Assembly (NCBI RefSeq): GCF_009937975.1
Contig: NZ_AP018441.1
Location: forward strand, 4,340,001-4,404,000
Reading direction: 5' to 3'
Source of the DNA: Undibacterium sp. YM2
GTDB taxonomy: Bacteria; Pseudomonadota; Gammaproteobacteria; Burkholderiales; Burkholderiaceae_D
DNA: 64,000 bases
Shown here piece after piece: positions 43,786-52,240 of the stretch. A model generated the notes under the pieces. That model was not told the origin of the DNA. It worked only from the letters and a program-made list of their open reading frames with translations, and made no database searches. The position numbers were made by a program, and so were the translations under genes. How positions within the stretch are numbered: position 1 is the first letter of the stretch; every line of letters starts with the position of its first letter.

Positions 43786-44590
43786 GCTTCCATAAGGGAC
43801 GCTCGTCCCAGTCGGTCAGATAATGTCGTTCGGGGCCAAAGAAAACGCTGACATGCATCACCTCATCAAGCTCCACTTGTTTATCCAGGACAAAATCGGC
43901 ATAGCTACCGGCACCTTGAAACATCTGTACGGGGCTAGCTCCTTCTGCAAGGCGGGCATTCCAGGCCTGGTAAGCGGCAATTCTGGTGCAGGCAGATGTT
44001 TTAGGATAATCTTCCCATGCGTATTCAAAATATTCTTCGCACTGCTGCGGCGTAGCCGCGGTTTTTGATTTTGGTTTTATTTTTTTTATTGGTAGATTGT
44101 TTATTGGTTTATCGTTCCTGGTTACTGGTTCATGGTTATTGGTTGCGATCTGTGCAGTTTGCAATTCCGTCTCTGATCTTGTTTCTGATTTCAGAGGCGC
44201 AAGGTTTGCATGGGTAGCCCTGCCTTTGCTGCTTTGCTCAAATTCTTCATCTGCCTCTGCAGCCAAGCCTGCCCTGGCACCGCCCCAGCGCGCCTTGTTG
44301 GCAGATTTGGCACGGTCGGCTTTGGCCCGGTATAAGGCCAGCTCTTCTTCACAGCGACTATTGGTATGACCTGCATCTGAGATCACAAAGAAGTCAGACA
44401 AGACATCAGCCACTTCATGCACATATTCACGCATGCCTATCAAGCGTGCGACTTTTTCAGGCTCAACAGGCAGGGCAGCTTCGGTGGTGTAGTACAAATC
44501 CAGCATGCGGCGGTAGGCCAGGTCTTCCAGCAAGCTCAGGTGACGGGTGTGGGACGCATAATCGCCCAGGTGGAAGGGGTAAAAATTCAT
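43751..44590 (-). CDS. DUF1376 domain protein (phage-type replication accessory, YdaU-like)
   Basis: A 279-residue protein. N-terminal DUF1376 (MNFYPFHLGDYASHTRHLSL, LEDLAYRRMLDLYYTTE, about 1-95), a charged linker with a RAKADRAKSANKARW motif seen in many such proteins, and a C-terminal acidic domain (TPQQCEEYFEYAWEDYPK, WNARLAEGASPVQMF). DUF1376 proteins occur in prophage replication modules. No other phage gene is recognisable here, so this is probably a remnant or a domesticated copy. AGGAGGGAGCGT precedes the ATG. Confidence 0.88.
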   Translation of the reverse strand: MNFYPFHLGDYASHTRHLSLLEDLAYRRMLDLYYTTEAALPVEPEKVARLIGMREYVHEVADVLSDFFVISDAGHTNSRCEEELALYRAKADRAKSANKARWGGARAGLAAEADEEFEQSSKGRATHANLAPLKSETRSETELQTAQIATNNHEPVTRNDKPINNLPIKKIKPKSKTAATPQQCEEYFEYAWEDYPKTSACTRIAAYQAWNARLAEGASPVQMFQGAGSYADFVLDKQVELDEVMHVSVFFGPERHYLTDWDERPLWKHEETYFDEEEY

Positions 44591-45127
44591 ACGCTCCCTC
44601 CTCTGGCACTGGTGTTGTAGCCGCGAGATATAAGATAAATGGCCAGCCCTGCAAATGACCGGGCGTGACTGTACGCTTGAATCAGGATATTCAAAGAAAA
44701 CCTCATGAACAAAAATAGTGATGCACAGGTCAGGAAAACCCGTGCGGAAAATGATATGTGTGCAAACTTAAAAACAACGCGAATTGATGTGTTGTCTGGC
44801 GCGTTGCGAGATGTGTTAAAACGTCGCGTTGCTGCGTAATTTGAATTCGTGCCTTGATTGCACGCAGTAATGTTGTGTAAAACGCTGTTCAGAAAATCAG
44901 GTAGTGACGCCTGCCTGATGGAGGATAAGCTTAAGATACACTTTCCCCGCAAGGATGCATGTTACACAAACTGCCAGCATCCTCCAAATTTTTATTAAGT
45001 CAGTTTAAAACCAAGAAAAGACTTAAAGAAAACCCTGAAAAAACATGGCCAAACGCCCGGAACCAAGCTTTTTTACCTCCGCCCCAGTACAATACTAGCT
45101 GGTTCATTTCCCACCATCGACAACATA
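44591..45127. other. Intergenic region of 537 bp
   Basis: Divergent region between DUF1376 and the TPR gene; both promoters must lie within. The only frame with plausible composition is the 44-codon one at 44705-44839. In a prophage this would be the place for a small regulator. Confidence 0.5.
44705..44839 (+). CDS. Candidate small ORF (44 residues)
   Basis: A polar, charged frame (MNKNSDAQVRKTRAENDM ... DVLSGALRDVLKRRVAA) divergent from the DUF1376 gene. It has no clear ribosome-binding site and no known family. Included because composition is protein-like and small regulators are usual at this position. Confidence 0.25.
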   Translation: MNKNSDAQVRKTRAENDMCANLKTTRIDVLSGALRDVLKRRVAA

Positions 45128-48100
45128 ATGCCGGTTAAATTTCAACCCCTGTTCTGCCTCGCCCTGGCGCTGCCTGCCATGTATAGCCAAAGCACACTGG
45201 CTTCTACAGAAAAACAGGCGACCGTTACCAGCACTCAGATTAAAAAGCAGTTATCTGCCACTGAAACAGAGGCCAATAACTTGCGCAAGCAGGCGGCAGA
45301 GAACCCCGACAAATACCTGCCCCAATTGATCACGGCCATCACCCGGCAGGGCACTATTTATCATAAGGAAAATCGCTACCAGGAGGCGCATACAGCCTAT
45401 GAAGAGGCGCTGGAACTCTGTAACAAGGTAGAGGCAGGCAAAGCAGACACCTACCAGGCACACCTGTATATGCTGCTCAATAATCTGGCCTTGCTGTATC
45501 AGGCAGAAAAAAACTGGTCACAGACCAGGGTTTATTTTGAAAAAGCAGTTGCCGTCAGCCGCCTGCAGGTAGAAAAAAACCGTGATGCTTACTTGCCGCA
45601 ATTGACTTCGACCCTGCATAGCCTGGCAGATCATGACAAAGAACAGACTCTGCGCCCGCAAGCGCTGGCGGCCTATAACGAAGTCATCGCCAACTATCGC
45701 GAGTTGGTAAAGAAAGATGCCTATACCTACACGCCAAGGCTGGCCAGCGCATTTTTTCATGCGGGCGTGGTTCAGTATCAGGAGAAAAAACTTCCTGAGG
45801 CGAGGCAGATGTTTGAAGAATCGATTGCGTCTTACCGTCTTGCGGTAGTAAAAGAAGAAAAATTCAAACCGGAATTGGCGCTCAGCCTGTTCAATCTTGG
45901 TGTCACCCATAAGGCCGACAACAAATACAATGCAGCACGGACCGCTTTTGATGAAGCCATCGCCATCTACCAGGCGGAAAAGCAAAAAAGCGCGCATACC
46001 CAGTACGCTTACGCCAATGCAGTCAGAAGCGTGGGGGATTTGAATGCTATCGAGAACAAGAGAGAGCAAGCGCAAACATCCTTCGAAGAAGCCATCAAAA
46101 TCTACAGGCAAATCCCGGCCAGTTACGCCAGCGAGGCTCAGCCCTACTTTGCATCTTCGCTGCTTGAACTGGCAGGCATTTACAAACAGAAAAATCTTCG
46201 ACCGCAAGCAATCACCGCCTTTGGCGAGGCTATCGGCCATTATCGCCAGCTAAGCCAGAAAGATGCGCTGACCTACACACCCAAACTGGCCAATGCGCTG
46301 CTTAATCTGGGTTTTGTTCTGCACATGGATAAAAAGTACGCTGAGGCCAAAACAGCCTATGAAGAATCAGTAAACTTTTACCGCCAGGCAGCAGCAAAAG
46401 AACCCATGTTCAATGCCAGGCTGGCGCTCGCCTTGAGTAATATTGCCCTCGTCAACATGCAAGAGAATAACAAGCCTGAAGCGCGCCAGGCTTTTGATGA
46501 ATCCATTGCCCTTTATAAGGGAGATATAAAAAACAATCCGGCGTCCCTGCATGGCTATGCCGTGACACTGGAGGGCTTGGCTGAACTCAACAAGAAAGAA
46601 AACAAGCTGGCGCTGGCGCAGGCAGCTTATGAAGAAGCCGTCCGCGTTTATAAGCAAGAGCTAGCGACAGAGCCTGCACAGGCCTTGCCAGCATTAACGA
46701 CGGCGCTCATCAGTCTTGGTGACTTGTACCGGCAAATGAGGCTTTCTGACAAGGCAATTGGTGCCTACGGTGAGGTCGTCGCCAACTACCGGCAGTTAAT
46801 CCAGAAAGATGCTGATACCTATACACCCAGGTTGGCGAGCGCCTATTTTTATCTGGGAGTGCTGCATTTCAACGAAGACAGATATTCAGAGGCAAGACAG
46901 GCATATCAGGAGTCTGTCAATTTTTACCGTACCGCGATAGGAAAAGAACCCCGGTTCAAGCCTGAACTTGCCCTGAGTATTTCCAATCTAGGCGTCAGCT
47001 ACAAGAATGACAAGAAATTTACCGAAGCGCGGCTGGCGCTTGATGAGGCCATCGCCATCTACCGCGCAGAAAGCCAGAAGAGCGCCCATACCCTGTATGC
47101 CTATGGCGACACACTCAAAAACCTGGGCGATCTGAATGTTTTAGAAAAAAAACAGGCACAAGCGCAAACATCCTACGAAGAAGCCGCCACTATCTATCGC
47201 CAGGTACCAGCCAGCTATGCCGACCAGGCAAGGCCCAACTTTGCAGCAACACTCAACGAACTCGCAGATATCTACAAGCAGGCAGGGCAAAGCGACAAGG
47301 CGCGGGTGATTTATGAAGAAGCCGTCGTTCAATGGCGCAAACTGGCCGTCAAAACACCAGAGTATTATCAAAGAAGACTGGCGGGTACGCAATTGTCACT
47401 CGGTCTGATTTATTACAATGAACGTAAAAATCAAGAGACACAGCAGGCGCTTGAAGAAGCCATCAGCATGTATGGCGCGCAGGTAGAAAAATATCCCGAG
47501 CTGACGCACAATCTTGCCGTCAGCTATTTAAACCTCGGCGATGCTGCGCTCGTCAACAAGCAAACCCAAAAAGCCTATACCGCCTATGGCGAAGCCCTGG
47601 CCCTTTACCGCAAACTGTTCAAGAAAGATAGTGACACTTATTTGCCACCACTGACCAATTTGCTGGCCACCATGGCAGAGATAGACCTGACGCAAAAACG
47701 CAATAAAGAAGCTTACCCTGCGCTGGAAGAAGCGGCAGTCAATTACCGCAAGCTCTCGGCAAAGGATGCGGCCTCAGCGCAGCTGTATGCGAAAAAGCTT
47801 GCCAGCGTCTTGAGCCAGTTTGGCTACCTGAATCTGACTAACAAGCCACAACTGGCCGAAGCACTATACACTGAAGCCCTGGCTATCTATCGCCCGCTTG
47901 CCGCCAGAGAACCGCTTTACCTGCATGATCTTACGTCGGTACAAGTCAGGCTGGCCATGGGCTTCAACAATCAGAGAAAGACGGTCCTGGCACGCCCCCT
48001 GATGGAAGAAGCTATCGTCAATTATCGCAAACTGGTACAGCAAAAACCGGAATTAACGGATGAACTGATCTTTACGCTGTCACAACTGGGCGAGCTCAAT

Positions 48101-48790
48101 CTGAAAGAATTTCACATCGATGATGCCCGCAAGATGTACGCAGAAATACTCGCACTTTGCCGCCAGCAAATTGACAAAAACCCGGCTACTGAAAAGCGCA
48201 AACTGGCATGGGTACTTGCCAGACTGGGCACGTTCAACATCATCGGCAGAGACCTGATACAGGCCCGCATTTTCCTGAATGAAGCAATCAGTATCTATCG
48301 CCTGGATTACGCACAACGCAGCGATACTGCCAACGAATTTGCGATGGCCCTGTATGGCCTGGGTTTGCTCAACGAGGCAGATAACAGAGCCTCAGCAGCA
48401 ATCAAAGCTTTTAGTGAAGCCAGCACCCTGCTGCAGGAGCAAAAGCAATTAAGCCCTGCACAGCAAGCTGAACTGGCCAAAATACTCCACAGCCTGGCGA
48501 CCGTAGAGTTGACCGAAAAGCGTCTCAAAGATGCACAGGAACATATCAATGCAGCGCTGGCTGTCCGCAGGCAATTGACAAAGAATGACACTGAAGCTGA
48601 GCAGCAAGACCTGATCGACGATCTTGCCCTGCTCTCCAGCATTCATATGCTCAATAGGGATTTGCCCAGGGTCAGGCAAGTCTATGCAGAAATCACACAG
48701 CTTGCCGAACGCACAGGGTCGCTGCCACCGAAAATCCAGGCACGCGTCGATGTCATCAAACTCTTTATCAAAAATACCAAGGGCTTATAA
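45128..48790 (+). CDS. Very large exported TPR-repeat protein
   Basis: A 1220-residue protein with an N-terminal signal peptide (FQPLFCLALALPAMYSQSTLA). The rest is almost entirely tetratricopeptide repeats of about 42-55 residues with the recurring phrase EARxAYEEAxxxYRxxxxKD and LxxLGxLxxxxxxxxxA; I count about 18-20 units. Blocks are themselves duplicated: KDAYTYTPRLASAFFHAGV and KDADTYTPRLASAYFYLGV are nearly alike, as are LDEAIAIYRAESQKSAHTLY and FDEAIAIYQAEKQKSAHTQY. It presumably forms a long solenoid scaffold in the periplasm. No partner gene is adjacent. Confidence 0.87.
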   Translation: MPVKFQPLFCLALALPAMYSQSTLASTEKQATVTSTQIKKQLSATETEANNLRKQAAENPDKYLPQLITAITRQGTIYHKENRYQEAHTAYEEALELCNKVEAGKADTYQAHLYMLLNNLALLYQAEKNWSQTRVYFEKAVAVSRLQVEKNRDAYLPQLTSTLHSLADHDKEQTLRPQALAAYNEVIANYRELVKKDAYTYTPRLASAFFHAGVVQYQEKKLPEARQMFEESIASYRLAVVKEEKFKPELALSLFNLGVTHKADNKYNAARTAFDEAIAIYQAEKQKSAHTQYAYANAVRSVGDLNAIENKREQAQTSFEEAIKIYRQIPASYASEAQPYFASSLLELAGIYKQKNLRPQAITAFGEAIGHYRQLSQKDALTYTPKLANALLNLGFVLHMDKKYAEAKTAYEESVNFYRQAAAKEPMFNARLALALSNIALVNMQENNKPEARQAFDESIALYKGDIKNNPASLHGYAVTLEGLAELNKKENKLALAQAAYEEAVRVYKQELATEPAQALPALTTALISLGDLYRQMRLSDKAIGAYGEVVANYRQLIQKDADTYTPRLASAYFYLGVLHFNEDRYSEARQAYQESVNFYRTAIGKEPRFKPELALSISNLGVSYKNDKKFTEARLALDEAIAIYRAESQKSAHTLYAYGDTLKNLGDLNVLEKKQAQAQTSYEEAATIYRQVPASYADQARPNFAATLNELADIYKQAGQSDKARVIYEEAVVQWRKLAVKTPEYYQRRLAGTQLSLGLIYYNERKNQETQQALEEAISMYGAQVEKYPELTHNLAVSYLNLGDAALVNKQTQKAYTAYGEALALYRKLFKKDSDTYLPPLTNLLATMAEIDLTQKRNKEAYPALEEAAVNYRKLSAKDAASAQLYAKKLASVLSQFGYLNLTNKPQLAEALYTEALAIYRPLAAREPLYLHDLTSVQVRLAMGFNNQRKTVLARPLMEEAIVNYRKLVQQKPELTDELIFTLSQLGELNLKEFHIDDARKMYAEILALCRQQIDKNPATEKRKLAWVLARLGTFNIIGRDLIQARIFLNEAISIYRLDYAQRSDTANEFAMALYGLGLLNEADNRASAAIKAFSEASTLLQEQKQLSPAQQAELAKILHSLATVELTEKRLKDAQEHINAALAVRRQLTKNDTEAEQQDLIDDLALLSSIHMLNRDLPRVRQVYAEITQLAERTGSLPPKIQARVDVIKLFIKNTKGL

Positions 48791-48925
48791 GCATTTTACT
48801 TCGCGCCATGATCAGGTTCACAGCACGCCTGCCTGGGCGTGCTGGCCTGACAAAGGTCTGACCATCCACGCAAGCATGCCGGGCCTGGCTGCTGAAACCC
48901 ATTTTGGTGCAGAGGGTCTATATGA

Positions 48926-49504
48926 TCAGCGCCCAGGCGCCGACACATGCCCCACTTCATAGGCCTGCACTTGATTCTGCAAACCTGCAGCTTGCGCGGC
49001 AAAGGCATCACGCCATAAAGTAAAGCGCACCAGTGTCCATGCATTTGGATCAAAAGCCACCAGCGTTGCCAGCACACCGGCTTGCTGGCTGATGTTTTTT
49101 GCGGCGGCAGTTTCAAGCTCGCGCAAAGCACCGAGATCTGTGTAAGCCGCAATCTGACTGATCTCGCGCGTAGCAAATGTCGCGCTACGCACCTGCGCAT
49201 CCACATGACTATGCCACACCGACCACTGACTGACCGCAGGCCAGCCAAAAGCTTGCGAGACCGCCTTGAAGCCATCGCCGCAGATGAAATTATTCAAACC
49301 TTCATTGTCATGCCAGAGGTAAAAAGGCGCATAGGCATTATGGCTGGACGTCGTTGGCTCCAGGCCTTTGCTCGCATGCAGATAGGCCTTGAAAGCCAGG
49401 CCGGGGAAGTTATCCAGCATATGCCCCTTGCTGGCAATGCGCTGACGCACGATGTCCATGTCGTAGTCGGCAGGCAGGGTGAAGTTGTATTGCATGGCGA
49501 TCAT
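48926..49504 (-). CDS. DUF4865 family protein
   Basis: A 192-residue protein: MQYNFTLPADYDMDIVRQRI, FPGLAFKAYLHASKG, NAYAPFYLWHDNEGLNNF and WPAVSQWSVW are characteristic of DUF4865, a monooxygenase-like (ABM/EthD-like) ferredoxin-fold family. Start ATG 49504 follows AAAGGACACCCAAC. It is the last gene of a minus-strand group with tautomerase and carboxymuconolactone decarboxylase, a combination common in proteobacteria with a divergent LysR gene. Confidence 0.9.
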   Translation of the reverse strand: MIAMQYNFTLPADYDMDIVRQRIASKGHMLDNFPGLAFKAYLHASKGLEPTTSSHNAYAPFYLWHDNEGLNNFICGDGFKAVSQAFGWPAVSQWSVWHSHVDAQVRSATFATREISQIAAYTDLGALRELETAAAKNISQQAGVLATLVAFDPNAWTLVRFTLWRDAFAAQAAGLQNQVQAYEVGHVSAPGR

Positions 49505-49564
49505 GTTGGGTGTCCTTTTGAAATTGGTTTGATGAGAAATTTTTTCTTGCAGCTTGCAATTGTC

Positions 49565-49665
49565 GTAGGTTGGGCTACGCCTCATCAGCCCAACACTCGG
49601 CGTTTCAATGACGTATACGTTTGCTTAGGCTCAGTGTTGGGCTGGTAAAGCGTAGCCCAACCTAC
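49565..49665. repeat. 101-bp palindromic REP/BIME, copy 2
   Basis: Same family and same length as the copy at 22380-22480: GTAGGTTGGGCTACG at the start, CGTAGCCCAACCTAC at the end, with GACGTATACGTTTG in the centre. The inner stem differs (GCCTCATC against GGTAAAGC). It lies between the tautomerase and DUF4865 genes and may split their transcript. Confidence 0.85.
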
Positions 49666-49748
49666 GAAACTGTGTCTCTGTGCCTCTGTGTTGAGAGGTC
49701 TTGAAGTTGCTCCGGTTTAAGCGGCCCAACCTGCGTCATTGCAAAACC

Positions 49749-50153
49749 TCACTCATACCGCGCCACCCCGTCATACATCACACCGCCACTAAACGACCAG
49801 TCCTCCGCTGCGGTAGTATTGATAATGACCAGCACATCCTCAGCCCTGATACCTGGCGACAATCCCAGCAACTCCGCCAGCCTTCGGTAAAACGCCGCCT
49901 TGGTAGCAGCACTGCGCTGGCGGCCAGCGGTGATCTGTATCAACACAAAATCATCCGACCTTGGCTTGCCCTGGTGACTAAGGTAATTACGGTCAAACAC
50001 CAGTTCATTCACTTCATGCTGATGGATGATCTGGAAGCGGTCCTTGAGTGGCACTTCATATGCTTCCACCAGTGCCTGATGCAAAGCATCCGACAAGGCT
50101 TGCAGGTATTCAGGTGATTTACCCTTCAACAGGGATACACGGCTCATGGGCAT
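49749..50153 (-). CDS. Tautomerase family protein
   Basis: A 134-residue tautomerase-superfamily protein of the longer Tautomerase_2 type (LSDALHQALVEAYEVPLKDRFQ, KAAFYRRLAELLGLSPGI, EDVLVIINTTAAEDWSFSGG). In most family members the catalytic Pro is at position 2, and here the start is MPMSRVS, with Pro2 present. ATG 50153 overlaps the upstream gene by 10 bp and has AAAGGAG 7 bases away. Confidence 0.92.
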   Translation of the reverse strand: MPMSRVSLLKGKSPEYLQALSDALHQALVEAYEVPLKDRFQIIHQHEVNELVFDRNYLSHQGKPRSDDFVLIQITAGRQRSAATKAAFYRRLAELLGLSPGIRAEDVLVIINTTAAEDWSFSGGVMYDGVARYE

Positions 50154-50509
50154 GGTTTACTCCTTTGATTTTGCTGGGGTTTGATTGGCAGACAATTAGC
50201 AGACAATTGGCGCAGCACGGTAACAGCCGATGCCGCCGTTGGCCAACCAGCATAAAACGCAAGGTGGGTGATGACCTCGACCAGTTCTGCATTGGTGATG
50301 CCGTTGTCCAGCGCCCGCTGCATGTGAAAAGGCAATTGCTCACTGCGGTTCAGCGCGATCAGGGTGGCAACGGTAATCAGGCTGCGTTCACGCGCGGCCA
50401 AACCCGGCCTTTGCCAGATGTCATCGAATAAAACAGTGTCGGTCAGCTCGGCAAACTTTGGGGCGATGTCGCCCATGAGTTCGCGGGCGATGGTGCTGGG
50501 GATTTGCAT
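50144..50509 (-). CDS. Carboxymuconolactone decarboxylase family protein
   Basis: A 121-residue AhpD-like helical protein: RPGLAARERSLITVATLIAL, LPFHMQRALDNGIT and EVITHLAFYAGWPTAASA are diagnostic. The CxxC of peroxidase-type members is absent, so a decarboxylase-like or structural role is more likely than AhpD activity. GGAGTCGCACC precedes the ATG. It is the first gene after the divergent LysR gene, with the tautomerase overlapping its end. Confidence 0.92.
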   Translation of the reverse strand: MQIPSTIARELMGDIAPKFAELTDTVLFDDIWQRPGLAARERSLITVATLIALNRSEQLPFHMQRALDNGITNAELVEVITHLAFYAGWPTAASAVTVLRQLSANCLPIKPQQNQRSKPCP

Positions 50510-50638
50510 GGTGCGACTCCAAAAGCGTTATTGACAAGTACAAGATACCCGACTATCTTCATCCATAAAATCAGATAATTTCAAACCCATCATTCCAAAA
50601 ATTGGGATGGACAAAAAATAAACAAAAGGAGCAAGCCA

Positions 50639-51538
50639 GTGAGCAAGATCACCTTTGACCTAGATGTCTTGCGCACCTTTGTGACTGGTATAGAGCTGGG
50701 CAGCTTTGCCAAGGCGGCAGACAGGCTGGGCCGCTCCACCTCTGCGGTCAGTGCCCAGCTCAAGAAACTCGAAGACCAGGTCGGCAGCCCCATCCTGCGC
50801 AAGTCAGGGCGTGGCATGCTGCCCACGGCAGCGGGCGAAACCCTGCTGGCCTATGGCCGCCGCCTGCTTGAACTCAATGACGAAGCCGCTGCTGCCGTGC
50901 GTGGGGTTGATCTCGAAGGCTGGATCAGGCTGGGCATACCTGAAGACTTTGGCGAGCGCATACTCACCGACGTGCTGGGCCGCTTCGCCCGCGCCCACCC
51001 CAGGGTGAGGATAGAAGCCAAAATCGCCCGCAACGCCACCCTGCTTGACCTCATCACCGGCGGCCAGCTTGATCTGGCGCTGACCTGGGATGGCGGCATC
51101 AGCACCCCGCACAGCGAACACCTGCGTAACTTTGCCATGCACTGGATAGGCGCGGCAGACCCGCAACTGCAAGCCAGCTATGCCGGTGATGAACCCCTGC
51201 CCCTGGTCGCATTTGAAGCCCCCTGCCTCATGCGCAGCTGCGCCACCAGCGCGCTTGATCATGCCAACATCCCCTGGCGCTTGTCCTTCACCAGCCCCAG
51301 TCTTTCTGGCATCTGGGCCGCCGTCGCCGCAGGTCTGGGCCTGACCGTGCGCACCGCCGCTGGCCTGCCCAAACACTTGCGCATTATCGACAGCCCTGCC
51401 TTGCCCACCTTGCCCATGCTGGGCCTGAGCCTGCACCGCCTTGAGGCTGAGCCTGACATGGCCGTGCAAAGGCTGCGTGAGATTATGGTGGAGACGCTGA
51501 TGGAGGAAGAAATGGGGCAGCAGCTCAGGGCGGCGTGA
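50639..51538 (+). CDS. LysR family transcriptional regulator
   Basis: A 299-residue LTTR starting at GTG with AAAGGAG at the right distance. Helix-turn-helix: FVTGIELGSFAKAADRLGRS, TSAVSAQLKKLEDQVG. Effector domain from about 95 (IRLGIPEDFGERILTDVLG). It is divergent from the carboxymuconolactone decarboxylase/tautomerase/DUF4865 genes and is their likely regulator. The GxxEDFGE type is common in this cluster. Confidence 0.93.
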   Translation: MSKITFDLDVLRTFVTGIELGSFAKAADRLGRSTSAVSAQLKKLEDQVGSPILRKSGRGMLPTAAGETLLAYGRRLLELNDEAAAAVRGVDLEGWIRLGIPEDFGERILTDVLGRFARAHPRVRIEAKIARNATLLDLITGGQLDLALTWDGGISTPHSEHLRNFAMHWIGAADPQLQASYAGDEPLPLVAFEAPCLMRSCATSALDHANIPWRLSFTSPSLSGIWAAVAAGLGLTVRTAAGLPKHLRIIDSPALPTLPMLGLSLHRLEAEPDMAVQRLREIMVETLMEEEMGQQLRAA

Positions 51539-51600
51539 AGGCCGTACCGGGCTGAACGCCAGCTATTGCAGCACTGCTCCATGACGCAACACCGCAGTTT

Positions 51601-52086
51601 ATGAATTCAATCAACTTTCAAATCTATAGCACCATGCGCACAGCAATTGAACTCGTCACATTGATACGATCCGCCTGGGAAAATGCGACGCCACCTGAGC
51701 CCGGCAATATCTCCCAGCCTACTTACGACGACGAAGGCGTGGCCGGCTACTTTACCGGCAAATCATGGCAAGGCCACAATGCGGCACAACTGCGGCGTCT
51801 GACTCATGCGCTCACATTTTTTACCGATGAGGCATTTGCCTACTATCTGTCATCCTACATGATTGCCGACATCGAAGAGCCTGAGGTATCGGATGTCAAT
51901 GTTGAGGGAATGCTGTACAGACTCGATCGCTATCAGGCCCAATCTATTGTTACCATGCTCAACGCCAAGCAGAGAAACGCATTACGCTCTTATATCGTAT
52001 TTGTTAAAGCAAGGGAGCTGGGCATGCTCAGCAGGGAATGTTCAACCATTCTGAGCTTTCTGGATGAAGCGGATAAACATGATTAG
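51601..52086 (+). CDS. Hypothetical protein (DUF6714-like)
   Basis: A 161-residue soluble helical protein (ELVTLIRSAWENATPP, LRRLTHALTFFTDEAFAYYL, MLNAKQRNALRSYIVF). The FTDEAFxYYLxSYM pattern fits small DUF6714-type proteins, though I am not certain. Start ATG 51601; ATG 51634 (MRTAIEL) is also possible, since no ribosome-binding site decides it. Confidence 0.72.
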   Translation: MNSINFQIYSTMRTAIELVTLIRSAWENATPPEPGNISQPTYDDEGVAGYFTGKSWQGHNAAQLRRLTHALTFFTDEAFAYYLSSYMIADIEEPEVSDVNVEGMLYRLDRYQAQSIVTMLNAKQRNALRSYIVFVKARELGMLSRECSTILSFLDEADKHD

Positions 52087-52240
52087 CTTGCGATCCGATA
52101 TCGCTTCGTTTTGAGTTTATCGTTTTTGAAAAGAGCTTGCTCGACATACCAGGAAGATTTTTGGCCTCAATCAAGAATTTGATAAATTCCGTTTTCAAAT
52201 TCAGATATGATGTACGTTTTACATCTTTCCTCATCTGCCC

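Noticed and set aside
43751..44590. Complete prophage around the DUF1376 gene
   Set aside because: No integrase, capsid, terminase or lysis genes are present; only this phage-type gene is recognisable.
44587..44952. 121-codon open frame upstream of the DUF1376 gene
   Set aside because: Composition is atypical, it ends 4 bp into the DUF1376 start, and the DUF1376 gene has its own strong ribosome-binding site within it.
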